A stretch of DNA of 64,000 nucleotides, taken from Pseudomonas sp. Marseille-Q3773 (GTDB taxonomy: Bacteria; Pseudomonadota; Gammaproteobacteria; Pseudomonadales; Pseudomonadaceae). Positions within the stretch are counted from its first letter, which is position 1; each line of letters opens with the position of its first letter. The notes beneath the pieces were generated by a model. That model searched no databases and had not been told where the DNA came from. It was given only the letters and a program-made list of their open reading frames with translations. The DNA lies in assembly GCF_916618955.1 (NCBI RefSeq), contig NZ_OU745390.1:4823501-4887500 (forward strand). Reading direction: 5' to 3'. This document shows positions 40,575 through 49,930 of this stretch, piece after piece. The position numbers were made by a program, and so were the translations under genes.

Positions 40575-41822
40575 ATGGCCATTGCAGTGCCCCTCAACGA
40601 AGGCGCAGGTCCAAGTCTCAAGCAGCGCCTCAAGCACGCCGAGCGGGTCAACCGCTGGAAGGCGCAGGCGTTGATCGCGCCGCTGGCGCTGTTTCTCCTG
40701 CTGGTGTTCCTGGTGCCGATCGCGGCACTGCTGTACAAGAGCGTCGGCAACCCGGAAGTGGTTGGCGGCCTGCCGCGTACGGTGGATGTCATCACCCAGT
40801 GGGACGGCAAGAGCCTGCCGGGCGAGGACGTGTACAAGGCGCTGAGCCAGGACCTGGCCGAATCGCGCAAGAACCAGACCCTGGGCGACCTGTCCAAGCG
40901 CCTGAACATGGAGCTGGCCGGCTACCGCAGCCTGTTGGCCAAGACCGCTCGGGCGCTGCCATTCAAGAGCGAACCCGCTTCCTATAAAGATGCCTTGCAG
41001 GCGCTCGACGAGCGTTGGGGTGACCCGGCCTACTGGCAGGCGATCCGCCGCAACACCAGCACGGTGACCTCGTTCTACCTGCTGGCCTCGCTCGACCATC
41101 GTATCGACGACCTTGGCGAGCTGGCCAAGGCCACCCCTGACCAGGCCATCTATCTGGACATCTTCGCCCGCACCCTGTGGATGGGGGTGGTGATTACTGC
41201 GATCTGCCTGGTGCTGGCCTACCCGTTGGCCTACCTGCTGGCCAACCTGCCGACCCGGCAGAGCAACCTGCTGATGATCCTCGTGCTGCTGCCGTTCTGG
41301 ACCTCGATCCTGGTGCGGGTGGCCGCGTGGATCGTGCTGCTGCAGTCAGGCGGCCTGATCAACAGCGCGCTGATGGCCATGGGCATCATCGACCAGCCGC
41401 TGGAACTGGTGTTCAACCGTACCGGCGTGTACATCTCGATGGTGCACATCCTGTTGCCGTTCATGATTCTGCCGCTGTACAGCGTGATGAAGGGCATTTC
41501 GCCCAGCTACATGCGCGCGGCGATCTCGCTGGGCTGCCACCCGTTCGCCAGCTTCTGGCGGGTGTACTTCCCGCAGACCTACGCCGGTGTAGGCGCGGGT
41601 TGCCTGCTGGTGTTCATTCTGGCCATCGGCTACTACATCACCCCGGCGTTGCTGGGCAGCCCGAATGACCAGATGGTCAGCTACTTCGTCGCCTTCTACA
41701 CCAACACCAGCATCAACTGGGGCATGGCTACCGCGCTGGGTGGGCTGTTGCTGCTGGCGACCGTGCTGTTGTACCTGATCTATAGCTGGCTGGTCGGTGC
41801 CAGCCGCCTGCGCCTGAGCTGA
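40575..41822 (+). CDS. agtC: ABC transporter permease AgtC
   Basis: The 415-residue permease has a first membrane helix (about 31-53), then an unusually long periplasmic loop of roughly 140 residues, and then five helices with the conserved EAA-like loop (YMRAAISLGCHPFASFWRVYFPQ). This resembles PotB-type permeases with an enlarged loop, as in the P. aeruginosa counterpart. The ATG at 40575 (MAIAVPLNEG) follows GCGGAG; an earlier in-frame start at 40524 lacks such a site. Confidence 0.87.
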   Translation: MAIAVPLNEGAGPSLKQRLKHAERVNRWKAQALIAPLALFLLLVFLVPIAALLYKSVGNPEVVGGLPRTVDVITQWDGKSLPGEDVYKALSQDLAESRKNQTLGDLSKRLNMELAGYRSLLAKTARALPFKSEPASYKDALQALDERWGDPAYWQAIRRNTSTVTSFYLLASLDHRIDDLGELAKATPDQAIYLDIFARTLWMGVVITAICLVLAYPLAYLLANLPTRQSNLLMILVLLPFWTSILVRVAAWIVLLQSGGLINSALMAMGIIDQPLELVFNRTGVYISMVHILLPFMILPLYSVMKGISPSYMRAAISLGCHPFASFWRVYFPQTYAGVGAGCLLVFILAIGYYITPALLGSPNDQMVSYFVAFYTNTSINWGMATALGGLLLLATVLLYLIYSWLVGASRLRLS

Positions 41823-41833
41823 GGAGCCTTGTC

Positions 41834-42661
41834 ATGCTGAGCCCTTACATGTCGCCCGTGGAGCGGGTGTGGTTCTACAGCCTGCGTATTCTTTGCGGCC
41901 TGGTGCTGCTGTTCCTCATCCTGCCGGTGTTGGTGATCGTGCCGCTGTCGTTCAACAGTGGCAGCTTCCTGGTGTACCCGTTGCAGGGCTTCTCGCTGCA
42001 CTGGTACCAGGACTTCTTCGGTTCGGCCGAATGGATGCGCGCCTTGAAGAACAGCATCTTCGTCGCCCCGGCGGCCACGGTGCTGGCCATGGTGTTCGGT
42101 ACCCTGGCGGCGATCGGCCTGACCCGTGGTGATTTCCCGGGCAAGTCGCTGGTCATGGCGCTGGTAATTTCGCCGATGGTGGTGCCGGTGGTGATCATCG
42201 GTGTGGCCAGCTACCTGTTCTTCGCCCCGCTTGGCATGGGCAACAGCTTCACTTCGCTGATCCTGGTGCATGCGGTGCTAGGTGTGCCGTTCGTCATCAT
42301 TACCGTGTCGGCGACCCTGCAAGGCTTCAATTACAACCTGGTACGCGCGGCGGCCAGCTTGGGCGCCTCGCCGCTGCTGACCTTCCGCCGGGTGACCCTG
42401 CCACTGATCGCACCCGGGGTCATCTCGGGGGCGTTGTTCGCCTTTGCCACATCGTTCGACGAGGTAGTGGTAACGCTGTTCCTCGCCGGCCCGGAACAGG
42501 CGACCCTGCCACGGCAGATGTTCAGTGGCATCCGCGAGAACCTGAGCCCGACCATTGCCGCCGCGGCGACCTTGCTGATTGCCTTCTCGGTAGTGTTGCT
42601 GCTGACACTTGAGTGGTTGCGTGGGCGTAGCGAGAAGCTGAGAACCCAGCAGCCTGGTTGA
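41834..42661 (+). CDS. agtD: ABC transporter permease AgtD
   Basis: The 275-residue PotC-like permease has six membrane helices and the EAA loop (LVRAAASLGASPLLTFRRVTLP) that docks on AgtA. GAGGAG precedes its start, 11 bases behind agtC. It is the last gene of agtABCD; a long perfect REP palindrome follows directly and probably ends or protects the transcript. Confidence 0.88.
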   Translation: MLSPYMSPVERVWFYSLRILCGLVLLFLILPVLVIVPLSFNSGSFLVYPLQGFSLHWYQDFFGSAEWMRALKNSIFVAPAATVLAMVFGTLAAIGLTRGDFPGKSLVMALVISPMVVPVVIIGVASYLFFAPLGMGNSFTSLILVHAVLGVPFVIITVSATLQGFNYNLVRAAASLGASPLLTFRRVTLPLIAPGVISGALFAFATSFDEVVVTLFLAGPEQATLPRQMFSGIRENLSPTIAAAATLLIAFSVVLLLTLEWLRGRSEKLRTQQPG

Positions 42662-42671
42662 AGGTATGTTG

Positions 42672-42781
42672 CCTGTACCGGCCTCTTCGCGGCTAAAGCC
42701 GCTCCCACAGGATTTGTGCAGCTTTCGATGCCTGCGCGGTCCCTGTGGGAGCGGCTTTAGCCGCGAAGAGGCCGGTACAGG
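42672..42781. repeat. Perfect 40-base inverted REP pair
   Basis: The 40 bases at 42672-42711 (starting CCTGTACCGGCCTCTTCGCG) are repeated without a mismatch in inverse orientation at 42742-42781, separated by 30 bases. Each arm is a REP unit with its own small hairpin (CGGCTAAAGCCG). Transcribed RNA would form a very stable cruciform-like structure between agtD and rpe. Confidence 0.9.
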
Positions 42782-42855
42782 TTGATGCTAATCAGCCCTC
42801 ATCCGCTTGCCTGGGTTACAATGCGTGCCACCGTGATTCTGCCAACAGGTGCGCC

Positions 42856-43530
42856 ATGCAGCCCTACGCTATTGCCCCCTCCATTCTTTCCGCCGATTTC
42901 GCCCGCCTGGGCGAGGACGTCGACAAGGTATTGGCGGCGGGTGCCGACATCGTCCACTTCGATGTCATGGACAACCACTACGTCCCCAACCTGACCATTG
43001 GTCCGATGGTCTGCAGCGCCCTGCGCAAGTATGGCGTTACCGCGCCGATCGATGTGCACCTGATGGTCAGCCCGGTCGACCGCATCATCGGCGACTTCAT
43101 CGAAGCCGGCGCCACCTACATCACTTTCCATCCGGAAGCCTCGCAGCACATCGACCGCTCCTTGCAACTGATCAAGGACGGTGGCTGCAAGGCCGGCCTG
43201 GTGTTCAACCCGGCCACCAGCCTGGATGCCCTGAAGTACGTGATGGACAAGATCGACATGGTGCTGCTGATGAGCGTCAACCCGGGCTTTGGCGGGCAGA
43301 AGTTCATCCCGGGTACCCTCGACAAGCTGCGCGAGGCGCGTGCGCTGATCGATGCCAGCGGCCGTGATATCCGCCTGGAGATCGACGGTGGCGTCAACGT
43401 CAACAACATCCGCGAAATCGCTGCCGCTGGCGCCGACACTTTCGTCGCCGGTTCGGCGATCTTCAACGCCCCGGACTACCAGGAAGTCATCGCCAGGATG
43501 CGCGCCGAACTGGCCCAGGCGCGTCCATGA
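42856..43530 (+). CDS. rpe: Ribulose-phosphate 3-epimerase
   Basis: Rpe interconverts ribulose-5-phosphate and xylulose-5-phosphate in the pentose phosphate pathway. The 224-residue TIM barrel shows [31 protein letters not shown] with metal ligands, [23 protein letters not shown] and [10 protein letters not shown]. The ATG at 42856 is the conserved start. The stop overlaps the gph start (ATGA), so rpe and gph are coupled. Confidence 0.97.
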   Translation: MQPYAIAPSILSADFARLGEDVDKVLAAGADIVHFDVMDNHYVPNLTIGPMVCSALRKYGVTAPIDVHLMVSPVDRIIGDFIEAGATYITFHPEASQHIDRSLQLIKDGGCKAGLVFNPATSLDALKYVMDKIDMVLLMSVNPGFGGQKFIPGTLDKLREARALIDASGRDIRLEIDGGVNVNNIREIAAAGADTFVAGSAIFNAPDYQEVIARMRAELAQARP

Positions 43531-44345
43531 GCGGCTTCGAGCAGCTGTTCCCGGGGACGCTGCCCAGGCTGGTGATGTTCGATCTGGACGGTACCCTGAT
43601 CGATTCCGTGCCAGACCTGGCCGCCGCCGTGGACCGCATGCTGCTCGAGCTGGGGCGCCCGCCTGCCGGCCTTGAGGCGGTGCGTCACTGGGTCGGCAAC
43701 GGCGCCCAGGTATTGGTGTGCCGGGCGCTGGCGGGGGGCATCGACCACGCCAGCGTGGACGACGCGCTGGCTGAGCAGGCGCTGGCGCTGTTCATGGACG
43801 CCTACGCCGAAAGCCACGAGCTGACCGTGGTCTACCCCGGCGTGCAGGACACCCTGCGCTGGCTGCACAAGCAGGGCGTGGAGATGGCGCTGATCACCAA
43901 CAAGCCCGAGCGTTTCGTCGGCCCGCTGCTGGACCAGATGAAGATCGGCAAATACTTCCGCTGGATCATCGGCGGCGACACCCTGCCACAGAAGAAGCCA
44001 GACCCGGCGGCGCTGCTGTTCGTCATGCAGATGGCCGGTGTCACCCCGCAGCAGTCGCTGTTCGTCGGCGATTCACGCAGTGACGTGCTGGCGGCCAAGG
44101 CGGCTGGTGTGCAGTGTGTGGGCCTGAGCTACGGCTATAACCACGGCCGGCCGATCCACGACGAATCGCCCAGCCTGGTGATCGACGACCTGCGCGCGCT
44201 GCTGCCCGGTTGCGCGGACCCGGCCACTGGGATAACGTTGGCGGACCTTCAAGCCTCACAAGACAGAGAGTCCACCGTGGCGGTTACTGGCAAGTTCTGG
44301 ATGAAAGTCATCAAGGCCCTCGCCCGTTGGCGTTGGCGCGCCTGA
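43527..44345 (+). CDS. gph: Phosphoglycolate phosphatase
   Basis: This HAD-family phosphatase removes phosphate from 2-phosphoglycolate formed in DNA repair. The 272-residue product has motif [12 protein letters not shown], motif II LITNKP, and motif III/IV KKPDPAA and [12 protein letters not shown]. The catalytic domain ends near residue 225. The last 22 codons (44277-44342) are at the same time the predicted trpE leader peptide, so the C-terminal tail [13 protein letters not shown] looks like a by-product of the overlap. The mupP phosphatase of MurNAc recycling is a related but different gene. Confidence 0.92.
   Translation: MSGFEQLFPGTLPRLVMFDLDGTLIDSVPDLAAAVDRMLLELGRPPAGLEAVRHWVGNGAQVLVCRALAGGIDHASVDDALAEQALALFMDAYAESHELTVVYPGVQDTLRWLHKQGVEMALITNKPERFVGPLLDQMKIGKYFRWIIGGDTLPQKKPDPAALLFVMQMAGVTPQQSLFVGDSRSDVLAAKAAGVQCVGLSYGYNHGRPIHDESPSLVIDDLRALLPGCADPATGITLADLQASQDRESTVAVTGKFWMKVIKALARWRWRA
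44210..44238 (+). promoter_or_regulatory. Predicted trpE promoter inside gph
   Basis: TTGCGC (44210-44215) and TAACGT (44233-44238) are spaced by 17 bases. Transcription would start near 44245, leaving a 170-base leader with the Trp-rich peptide and a hairpin before trpE. The trpG leader has the same TTGCGC and 17-base spacing. Confidence 0.45.
44277..44345 (+). CDS. trpL: trpE leader peptide (in frame with the gph 3' end)
   Basis: A 22-codon frame can start at GTG 44277 (GAGAG 6 bases upstream) and ends with the gph stop. It contains the Trp-rich end ARWRWRA preceded by MKVIKAL. The trpG leader at 48073-48141 has the same length, the same GTG start, and the end [14 protein letters not shown]. 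Tandem-like Trp codons just before a stop and a hairpin are the mark of transcription attenuation, and attenuation of both trpE and trpGDC has been reported for P. putida. It cannot be told from sequence whether the frame is read only as leader or also as part of Gph; an ATG start at 44301 is also possible. Confidence 0.7.
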   Translation: MAVTGKFWMKVIKALARWRWRA

Positions 44346-44354
44346 CTTCTGCCT

Positions 44355-44380
44355 GCCGGCGCGTGCCGGCCCGTCCGTTT
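44355..44380 (+). terminator. trpE attenuator hairpin
   Basis: GCCGGC-GCGT-GCCGGC followed by CCGTCCGTTT, 10 bases behind the leader stop. The segment GGCGCGCC at the leader end can pair with GGCGCG of this hairpin as an alternative, as expected for an antiterminator. The T-run is short, so the terminator is weak or needs other factors. Confidence 0.5.
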
Positions 44381-44414
44381 GCCTGACCCATTGCTGCTTG
44401 CCACGAGGCTACCC

Positions 44415-45896
44415 ATGACCCGCGAAGAATTCCTGCGCCTGGCCGCTGCCGGCTATAACCGCATTCCCCTGGCCTGCGAAACCCTGGCCGACTTCGACAC
44501 CCCGCTGTCGATCTACCTGAAACTGGCCGACCAGCCGAACTCGTATCTGCTCGAATCGGTGCAGGGCGGTGAGAAGTGGGGCCGTTACTCGATGATCGGC
44601 CTGCCGTCGCGCACGGTGCTGCGTGTCCATGGCTACCATGCCAGCATCCTGCAGGATGGCGTGGAGGTGGAAAGCCACGACGTCGAAGACCCGCTGGCCT
44701 TCGTCGAAACCTTCAAGGACCGTTACAAGGTTGCCGACATTCCCGGCCTGCCGCGCTTCAACGGCGGCCTGGTCGGCTACTTCGGCTATGACTGTGTGCG
44801 CTACGTGGAAAAACGCCTGGGAGCCAGCCCGAACCCGGACCCGCTGGGCGTGCCGGATATCCTCTTGATGGTGTCGGACGCGGTGGTGGTGTTCGACAAC
44901 CTGGCGGGCAAGATGCACGCCATCGTGCTGGTCGACCCGGCTGAAGAGCAGGCATTCGAACACGGCCAGGCACGTCTGCAAGGGCTGCTGGAAACCCTGC
45001 GCCAGCCGATCACGCCGCGCCGTGGCCTGGACCTGAGCGGCCCGCAGGCCGCCGAGCCGGCTTTCCGTTCCAGCTATACCCGCGAGGATTACGAAAACGC
45101 CGTTGGCCGTATCAAGGAATACATCCTGGCCGGGGACTGCATGCAGGTGGTGCCGTCGCAGCGCATGTCGATCGACTTCAAGGCCGCGCCCATCGACCTC
45201 TATCGCGCGCTGCGCTGCTTCAACCCGACGCCGTACATGTACTTCTTCAACTTTGGCGACTTCCACGTGGTCGGCAGTTCGCCTGAAGTGCTGGTGCGGG
45301 TCGAGGACAACCTGGTTACCGTTCGGCCAATTGCCGGTACCCGCCCGCGTGGTGCGACCGAAGAGGCCGACCGTGCGCTGGAGGACGATCTGCTGTCGGA
45401 TGACAAGGAGATTGCCGAGCATTTGATGCTGATCGACCTGGGCCGCAACGATGTCGGCCGTGTGTCCTCCACGGGTAGCGTGCGTCTGACCGAGAAGATG
45501 GTGATCGAGCGCTATTCGAACGTGATGCACATCGTGTCCAACGTCACGGGCCAGCTGCGTGAAGGGCTGACGGCGATGGACGCACTGCGGGCGATCCTGC
45601 CGGCCGGTACGCTTTCCGGGGCGCCGAAGATTCGCGCGATGGAAATCATCGACGAACTTGAGCCAGTCAAGCGTGGGGTCTACGGTGGGGCGGTCGGTTA
45701 CTTTGCCTGGAATGGCAACATGGATACCGCGATTGCCATCCGTACCGCTGTGATCAAGGATGGCGAGCTGCATGTGCAGGCTGGTGGCGGCATCGTTGCC
45801 GACTCGGTGCCGGCGCTGGAGTGGGAAGAAACCATCAACAAGCGCCGGGCGATGTTCCGCGCGGTAGCGTTGGCTGAGCAGACTTCGGCCAAATAA
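44415..45896 (+). CDS. trpE: Anthranilate synthase component I
   Basis: TrpE makes anthranilate from chorismate with ammonia provided by TrpG. The 493-residue product starts [19 protein letters not shown] and has the feedback site [15 protein letters not shown] (Trp binding), [11 protein letters not shown], the catalytic [10 protein letters not shown] and [19 protein letters not shown] with the Mg-binding end. It stands alone, 2.4 kb before trpGDC, as usual in Pseudomonas. Transcription is probably controlled by the attenuator upstream. Confidence 0.98.
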   Translation: MTREEFLRLAAAGYNRIPLACETLADFDTPLSIYLKLADQPNSYLLESVQGGEKWGRYSMIGLPSRTVLRVHGYHASILQDGVEVESHDVEDPLAFVETFKDRYKVADIPGLPRFNGGLVGYFGYDCVRYVEKRLGASPNPDPLGVPDILLMVSDAVVVFDNLAGKMHAIVLVDPAEEQAFEHGQARLQGLLETLRQPITPRRGLDLSGPQAAEPAFRSSYTREDYENAVGRIKEYILAGDCMQVVPSQRMSIDFKAAPIDLYRALRCFNPTPYMYFFNFGDFHVVGSSPEVLVRVEDNLVTVRPIAGTRPRGATEEADRALEDDLLSDDKEIAEHLMLIDLGRNDVGRVSSTGSVRLTEKMVIERYSNVMHIVSNVTGQLREGLTAMDALRAILPAGTLSGAPKIRAMEIIDELEPVKRGVYGGAVGYFAWNGNMDTAIAIRTAVIKDGELHVQAGGGIVADSVPALEWEETINKRRAMFRAVALAEQTSAK

Positions 45897-45906
45897 ATGT
45901 TGATCG

Positions 45907-46023
45907 GGGCGGCTTTGCAGCCCTTCGCGGGCATGCCCGCTCCCACAGGGTGATCACATGCTGCAAGGCCTTGCAGTACCTGTGGGAGCGGGCGAGCCCG
46001 CGAAGGGCCGCAAAGCGGCCCCA
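45907..46023. repeat. Inverted REP pair between trpE and the esterase gene
   Basis: A 44-base unit at 45907-45950 (containing CCCTTCGCGGGCATGCCCGC) is found inverted at 45980-46023 with a few mismatches. The pair sits between two convergent genes and probably serves as a shared 3' end for both. Confidence 0.85.
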
Positions 46024-46028
46024 TCAAT

Positions 46029-47909
46029 TCAAAAGTCGACGCTGATGCCCAAACTCACTCCCTGCTGCGTCAGCTCATCACTCTTGCGCCAGTTGTAGTT
46101 AGCGCGCAAATGCACCCCCGCCACCACTTCATGGTTGACCCCCAGGCTCGCCCGGGTCAGGTCGCTGTGCGGCGTATACCCAGTCAGGGTGAAGTCATTC
46201 GCCGGCAGACTGGCCAGGTGCATCGTCACATCCTGCTGGTCATCTTCAAACTCATGCTCCTGTGCCACCTCGGCGAACAGCCGGGTGCCTGATGCAACCT
46301 GCACGCTGCCCAGCAACCCCACGCCCAGCCGACGTGATGTGCGCTCCTGATCATCGAAGCCCAGCGCCGTCGAGCGCCCGCTCTTCTCGTCATAGCCATC
46401 CACCTTTACCCGCGCATAGTCGGCGCTGACGAACGGCGCCAGTTGCCAGCCACTGCTTTCGGCCGCCAGGTTATAGCCAAGCCGCGCCGACATCGCCCAG
46501 GCCTCGCCGTCGGTATCACCCTTTTCGCTGCGGTCGTTCACGCCAAGGGCGAAGGTACGCTTCAGATCGCTGTAGTCCAGGTGCCCGGCAGTCAGCGCAG
46601 CATCGGCCCACCAGCGGTCCTGGCGGTATTGGGCGAAGGCGCTGGCCAGGTAGCTGTCCAGCCTGTAGTCCGAGTCCTGTTCGCCGGCTTCCAGTTTCTG
46701 CCGATACACGCCGCCGGCCAGGCCCAGGCGCCAGGCGTCGTTCAGCCGATAGCTGCCGCCCAGGGTCAGGTTGTAGCCGCGGCCGTCACCGCTGGCCGCG
46801 CTGCGTTGCTCATCGAAGTCCAGGTCCTGGGCGCCGGTGGAGACGAAGGCCTGCCATTGGCCAACCGCCTGCCAGGGCGTCTGCCACTGGTTGCGCAGTT
46901 CGTCCTGGTGGGCGCGCAGGCTGGCGTGGGCCATTTCCGGTAGCAGGGTCAGCTCCCAGGGGGCTGCGAGGATCGAATAGGCGTAGTCGGCAATCAGTTG
47001 CTGACCGGCGATGGTGGGGTGCACCGAGTCGTTGAACAGCAGCTTGGTAGGGTCTGGCGCGCTGCCATTGATGCCATACACCGGGTTCTCCACGCAGCCT
47101 TCGCCGCTGTAGCAGGTGCCGACCAGGTCCTGGCCACTGGCCAGGCCATACTGGCTGGGATCAGCCAATGCTTCGCTCAGCAGCACGGGAATGTTGAGCG
47201 GAATGATTTCGGCATCGATTTGCCCCAGCTGGCCGAGCAACGCCTGGTTGAACGCGCCAGACATCAGCGACAGCTGGTTTTGCTCGGGCGTACCGCTGAA
47301 GTTGGGGGTCTGGCCGAGGTCGGGTAGCAGCCAGACCATGATGTAGCGGGCGCCACCTTGTTGCAGGGCCTGGGCGCTGGCGGCCAGGCGGGCACCAGCG
47401 GCCACCGCGTCGGCGGGGCTGCTGATCAACCCTTGCAGGAAGTCATTGCCGCCGCCGGTCAGGTAGTACAGCGCGTTGGGGTCGGCGCGCAGGCCATTGG
47501 CCAGGTAGCCCGGTTTGTCACGCAGCACCAGCCCGGCACCGGGGCGCCCGGGCGGGATGATGACCTCAGACGTGGTGGTGATCGAATCCAGGATCTGTTG
47601 GGTGGTGTAGCCGCCTACCGCCCAGTTGTTGCCGTCAGGCAGCCCGAAGACCGGGTTGACCGGCGAAGTGGAGGGCCCAAGCTCTGCCGGGTTAACGCCC
47701 AGGCGCCCACCCAGGATCATGGGGGAAACGGGCGCATAGTTGCCGTTGGCATCGCGGTTGGTGAAGCGTATGCCACCGAACTGCCCGGAATCACTCAGGC
47801 TGTCGCCAAACACGAGCATGGACGAGTAGGGCGAAGGTGCAGCGAAAGCCTGGCTGCAGGCCAATGCCAGTGAGGCGACGGTAAAACGTACGAACGCAGC
47901 TTTTCGCAT
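46029..47909 (-). CDS. estP: GDSL esterase autotransporter EstP/EstA
   Basis: This is an outer-membrane-anchored esterase whose catalytic passenger is displayed on the cell surface. The 626-residue precursor has a signal peptide (cleavage near AFAAP), the GDSL block [13 protein letters not shown] with nucleophile Ser37, and the Asp-His pair in NDSVHPT, then an autotransporter barrel (about 350-626) ending in the outer-membrane signature Phe (GISVDF). It corresponds to P. aeruginosa EstA, which is needed for rhamnolipid production and motility. It is transcribed against trpE and away from the trpG leader. Confidence 0.94.
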   Translation of the reverse strand: MRKAAFVRFTVASLALACSQAFAAPSPYSSMLVFGDSLSDSGQFGGIRFTNRDANGNYAPVSPMILGGRLGVNPAELGPSTSPVNPVFGLPDGNNWAVGGYTTQQILDSITTTSEVIIPPGRPGAGLVLRDKPGYLANGLRADPNALYYLTGGGNDFLQGLISSPADAVAAGARLAASAQALQQGGARYIMVWLLPDLGQTPNFSGTPEQNQLSLMSGAFNQALLGQLGQIDAEIIPLNIPVLLSEALADPSQYGLASGQDLVGTCYSGEGCVENPVYGINGSAPDPTKLLFNDSVHPTIAGQQLIADYAYSILAAPWELTLLPEMAHASLRAHQDELRNQWQTPWQAVGQWQAFVSTGAQDLDFDEQRSAASGDGRGYNLTLGGSYRLNDAWRLGLAGGVYRQKLEAGEQDSDYRLDSYLASAFAQYRQDRWWADAALTAGHLDYSDLKRTFALGVNDRSEKGDTDGEAWAMSARLGYNLAAESSGWQLAPFVSADYARVKVDGYDEKSGRSTALGFDDQERTSRRLGVGLLGSVQVASGTRLFAEVAQEHEFEDDQQDVTMHLASLPANDFTLTGYTPHSDLTRASLGVNHEVVAGVHLRANYNWRKSDELTQQGVSLGISVDF

Positions 47910-48015
47910 CAGAGAACATCCTTTTCTTTGTTTTTATCTGGACAACCCGATCGACCTTAGCAAATCGCAGGGCATCCCTCCCAAGTCCATTCGTTTCCCC
48001 GTGTTTACGGGCATA

Positions 48016-48044
48016 TTGCGCCCGTCGCCCCGGTAGGCTACTGT
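48016..48044 (+). promoter_or_regulatory. Predicted trpGDC promoter
   Basis: TTGCGC (48016-48021), 17 bases, then TACTGT (48039-48044). The start site would be near 48051, 22 bases before the GTG of the leader peptide. The -35 and the spacing equal those of the trpE promoter. Confidence 0.5.
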
Positions 48045-48072
48045 GCCGTGACGTATGAGCGAGACCTATCCT

Positions 48073-48141
48073 GTGTTGATCGTCAGCAAACTCTTGATGC
48101 GCGTAATCAAGGCCCACGCCCGTTGGCGTTGGCGCGCCTGA
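48073..48141 (+). CDS. trpL: trpGDC leader peptide
   Basis: A 22-codon frame starts at GTG 48073 with GAGCGAG about 9 bases upstream and ends ARWRWRA, like the trpE leader. The two share at least MxVIKAxARWRWRA. The same frame can be extended to ATG 48055, but this would begin only a few bases after the predicted transcription start. Slow translation at the two Trp codons would favour read-through into trpG. Predicted by similarity of two loci; no longer gene fits this stretch. Confidence 0.7.
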   Translation: MLIVSKLLMRVIKAHARWRWRA

Positions 48142-48152
48142 CTTTATCTCCT

Positions 48153-48180
48153 GCCGGCCCGCCCGGTCCGTCCCCGTTTG
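48153..48180 (+). terminator. trpGDC attenuator hairpin
   Basis: GCCGG-CCCGC-CCGGT (one G-T pair) followed by CCGTCCCCGTTTG, 11 bases behind the leader stop and much like the trpE structure. A second stem, CCTTCCTG with CAGGAAGG enclosing CTGCGCC/GGCGCAG, lies further on at about 48181-48236. Confidence 0.45.
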
Positions 48181-48277
48181 CCTTCCTGTCTACCGCCCCT
48201 TGTGGCAAAGCTGCGCCTGTTGGCTGGCGCAGGAAGGTTCGAATTCTGAAGTCAGTAGATTCAAGAGGTTTAACCCG

Positions 48278-48871
48278 ATGTTACTGATGATCGACAATTA
48301 CGACTCATTCACTTACAACGTCGTTCAATACCTTGGCGAGCTGGGTGCCGAGGTCAAGGTCATTCGCAACGACGAAATGACCATCGCCCAGATCGAAGCC
48401 CTGAACCCCGAACGCATTGTCGTTTCCCCTGGGCCATGCACGCCGAGCGAGGCGGGTGTGTCGATCGAGGCCATCCTGCATTTTGCCGGCAAGCTGCCGA
48501 TTCTCGGGGTATGCCTGGGCCACCAGTCGATCGGCCAGGCGTTTGGCGGTGACGTGGTGCGTGCGCGCCAGGTGATGCATGGCAAGACCAGCCCGGTCCA
48601 CCACCGTGACCTTGGCGTGTTCGCCGGCCTCAACAACCCGCTGACCGTGACCCGCTACCATTCCCTGGTGGTCAAGCGCGAAACCCTGCCCGAGTGCCTG
48701 GAAGTGACGGCCTGGACCGCCCACGCCGATGGTTCGGTCGACGAAATCATGGGCCTGCGCCACAAGACCTTGAATATCGAAGGGGTGCAGTTCCACCCTG
48801 AATCGATCCTTACCGAACAGGGCCACGAGCTGTTCGCCAACTTCCTCAAGCAGACCGGCGGCCGCCGCTAA
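48278..48871 (+). CDS. trpG: Anthranilate synthase component II (glutamine amidotransferase)
   Basis: TrpG releases ammonia from glutamine for TrpE. The 197-residue class I amidotransferase starts [19 protein letters not shown] and has the catalytic Cys in [11 protein letters not shown] and the His-Glu pair in [14 protein letters not shown] precedes the ATG at 48278. It is the first gene of trpGDC; in Pseudomonas it may also support p-aminobenzoate synthesis. Confidence 0.97.
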   Translation: MLLMIDNYDSFTYNVVQYLGELGAEVKVIRNDEMTIAQIEALNPERIVVSPGPCTPSEAGVSIEAILHFAGKLPILGVCLGHQSIGQAFGGDVVRARQVMHGKTSPVHHRDLGVFAGLNNPLTVTRYHSLVVKRETLPECLEVTAWTAHADGSVDEIMGLRHKTLNIEGVQFHPESILTEQGHELFANFLKQTGGRR

Positions 48872-48880
48872 GGATCGACC

Positions 48881-49930
48881 ATGGATATCAAGAGCGCGTT
48901 AAGCCGTATCGTCGGCCACCTGGACCTTTCCACCGAAGAAATGCGCGACGTCATGCGCCAGATCATGACTGGCCAGTGCAGCGAAGCGCAGATCGGTGCC
49001 TTCCTGATGGGCATGCGCATGAAAAGCGAAAGCATCGACGAAATCGTCGGTGCGGTATCGGTGATGCGTGAACTGGCCGACAAGGTCGAGCTGCAAAGCC
49101 TCGATGGCGTGGTCGATATCGTCGGCACCGGCGGCGATGGCGCCAACATCTTCAACGTCTCCACTGCCTCGTCGTTCGTTCTGGCGGCGGCGGGTTGCAC
49201 CGTGGCCAAGCATGGCAACCGCGCGGTATCGGGCAAGAGCGGCAGTGCCGACCTGCTGGAAGCGGCAGGCATCTATCTGAACCTCACGCCCACCCAGGTG
49301 GCTCGCTGCATCGACAGCCTGGGCATCGGCTTCATGTTTGCACAAAGCCACCACAGTGCCATGAAGCATGCCGCTGGCCCGCGTCGCGACCTGGGGCTGC
49401 GTACCCTGTTCAACATGCTCGGCCCGCTTACGAATCCGGCCGGAGTGAAGCACCAGGTCGTGGGGGTGTTCACCCAGGCCCTGTGCCGGCCATTGGCCGA
49501 GGTGCTGCAGCGCCTGGGCAGCAAGCACGTATTGGTCGTGCACTCCAAGGACGGCCTGGACGAGTTCAGCCTGGCCGCGCCCACCTTCGTTGCCGAACTG
49601 AAAAATGGCGAGATCACTGAGTACTGGGTCGAGCCGGAAGACCTTGGCATGAAGAGCCAGAGCCTGCATGGCCTGGCGGTCGAGAACCCGCAGGCGTCGC
49701 TGGAGTTGATCCGTGACGCGCTGGGGCGGCGCAAGACCGAGAACGGCCAGAAGGCCGCCGAGATGATCGTGCTCAATGCTGGCGCAGCGCTGTATGCCGC
49801 TGACCATGCCATGAGCCTGAAAGCCGGTGTGGAACTGGCCCACGACGTACTGCACACCGGGCTGGCCTGGGAGAAGCTGCAGGAACTGGGTGCCTTTACT
49901 GCAGTATTCAAGGTGGAGAACGAAGCATGA
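48881..49930 (+). CDS. trpD: Anthranilate phosphoribosyltransferase
   Basis: TrpD joins anthranilate to PRPP. The 349-residue product has the PRPP-binding [33 protein letters not shown] and the anthranilate-site residues in [24 protein letters not shown]. It begins 9 bases after trpG and overlaps trpC by 4 bases (ATGA). Confidence 0.98.
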   Translation: MDIKSALSRIVGHLDLSTEEMRDVMRQIMTGQCSEAQIGAFLMGMRMKSESIDEIVGAVSVMRELADKVELQSLDGVVDIVGTGGDGANIFNVSTASSFVLAAAGCTVAKHGNRAVSGKSGSADLLEAAGIYLNLTPTQVARCIDSLGIGFMFAQSHHSAMKHAAGPRRDLGLRTLFNMLGPLTNPAGVKHQVVGVFTQALCRPLAEVLQRLGSKHVLVVHSKDGLDEFSLAAPTFVAELKNGEITEYWVEPEDLGMKSQSLHGLAVENPQASLELIRDALGRRKTENGQKAAEMIVLNAGAALYAADHAMSLKAGVELAHDVLHTGLAWEKLQELGAFTAVFKVENEA

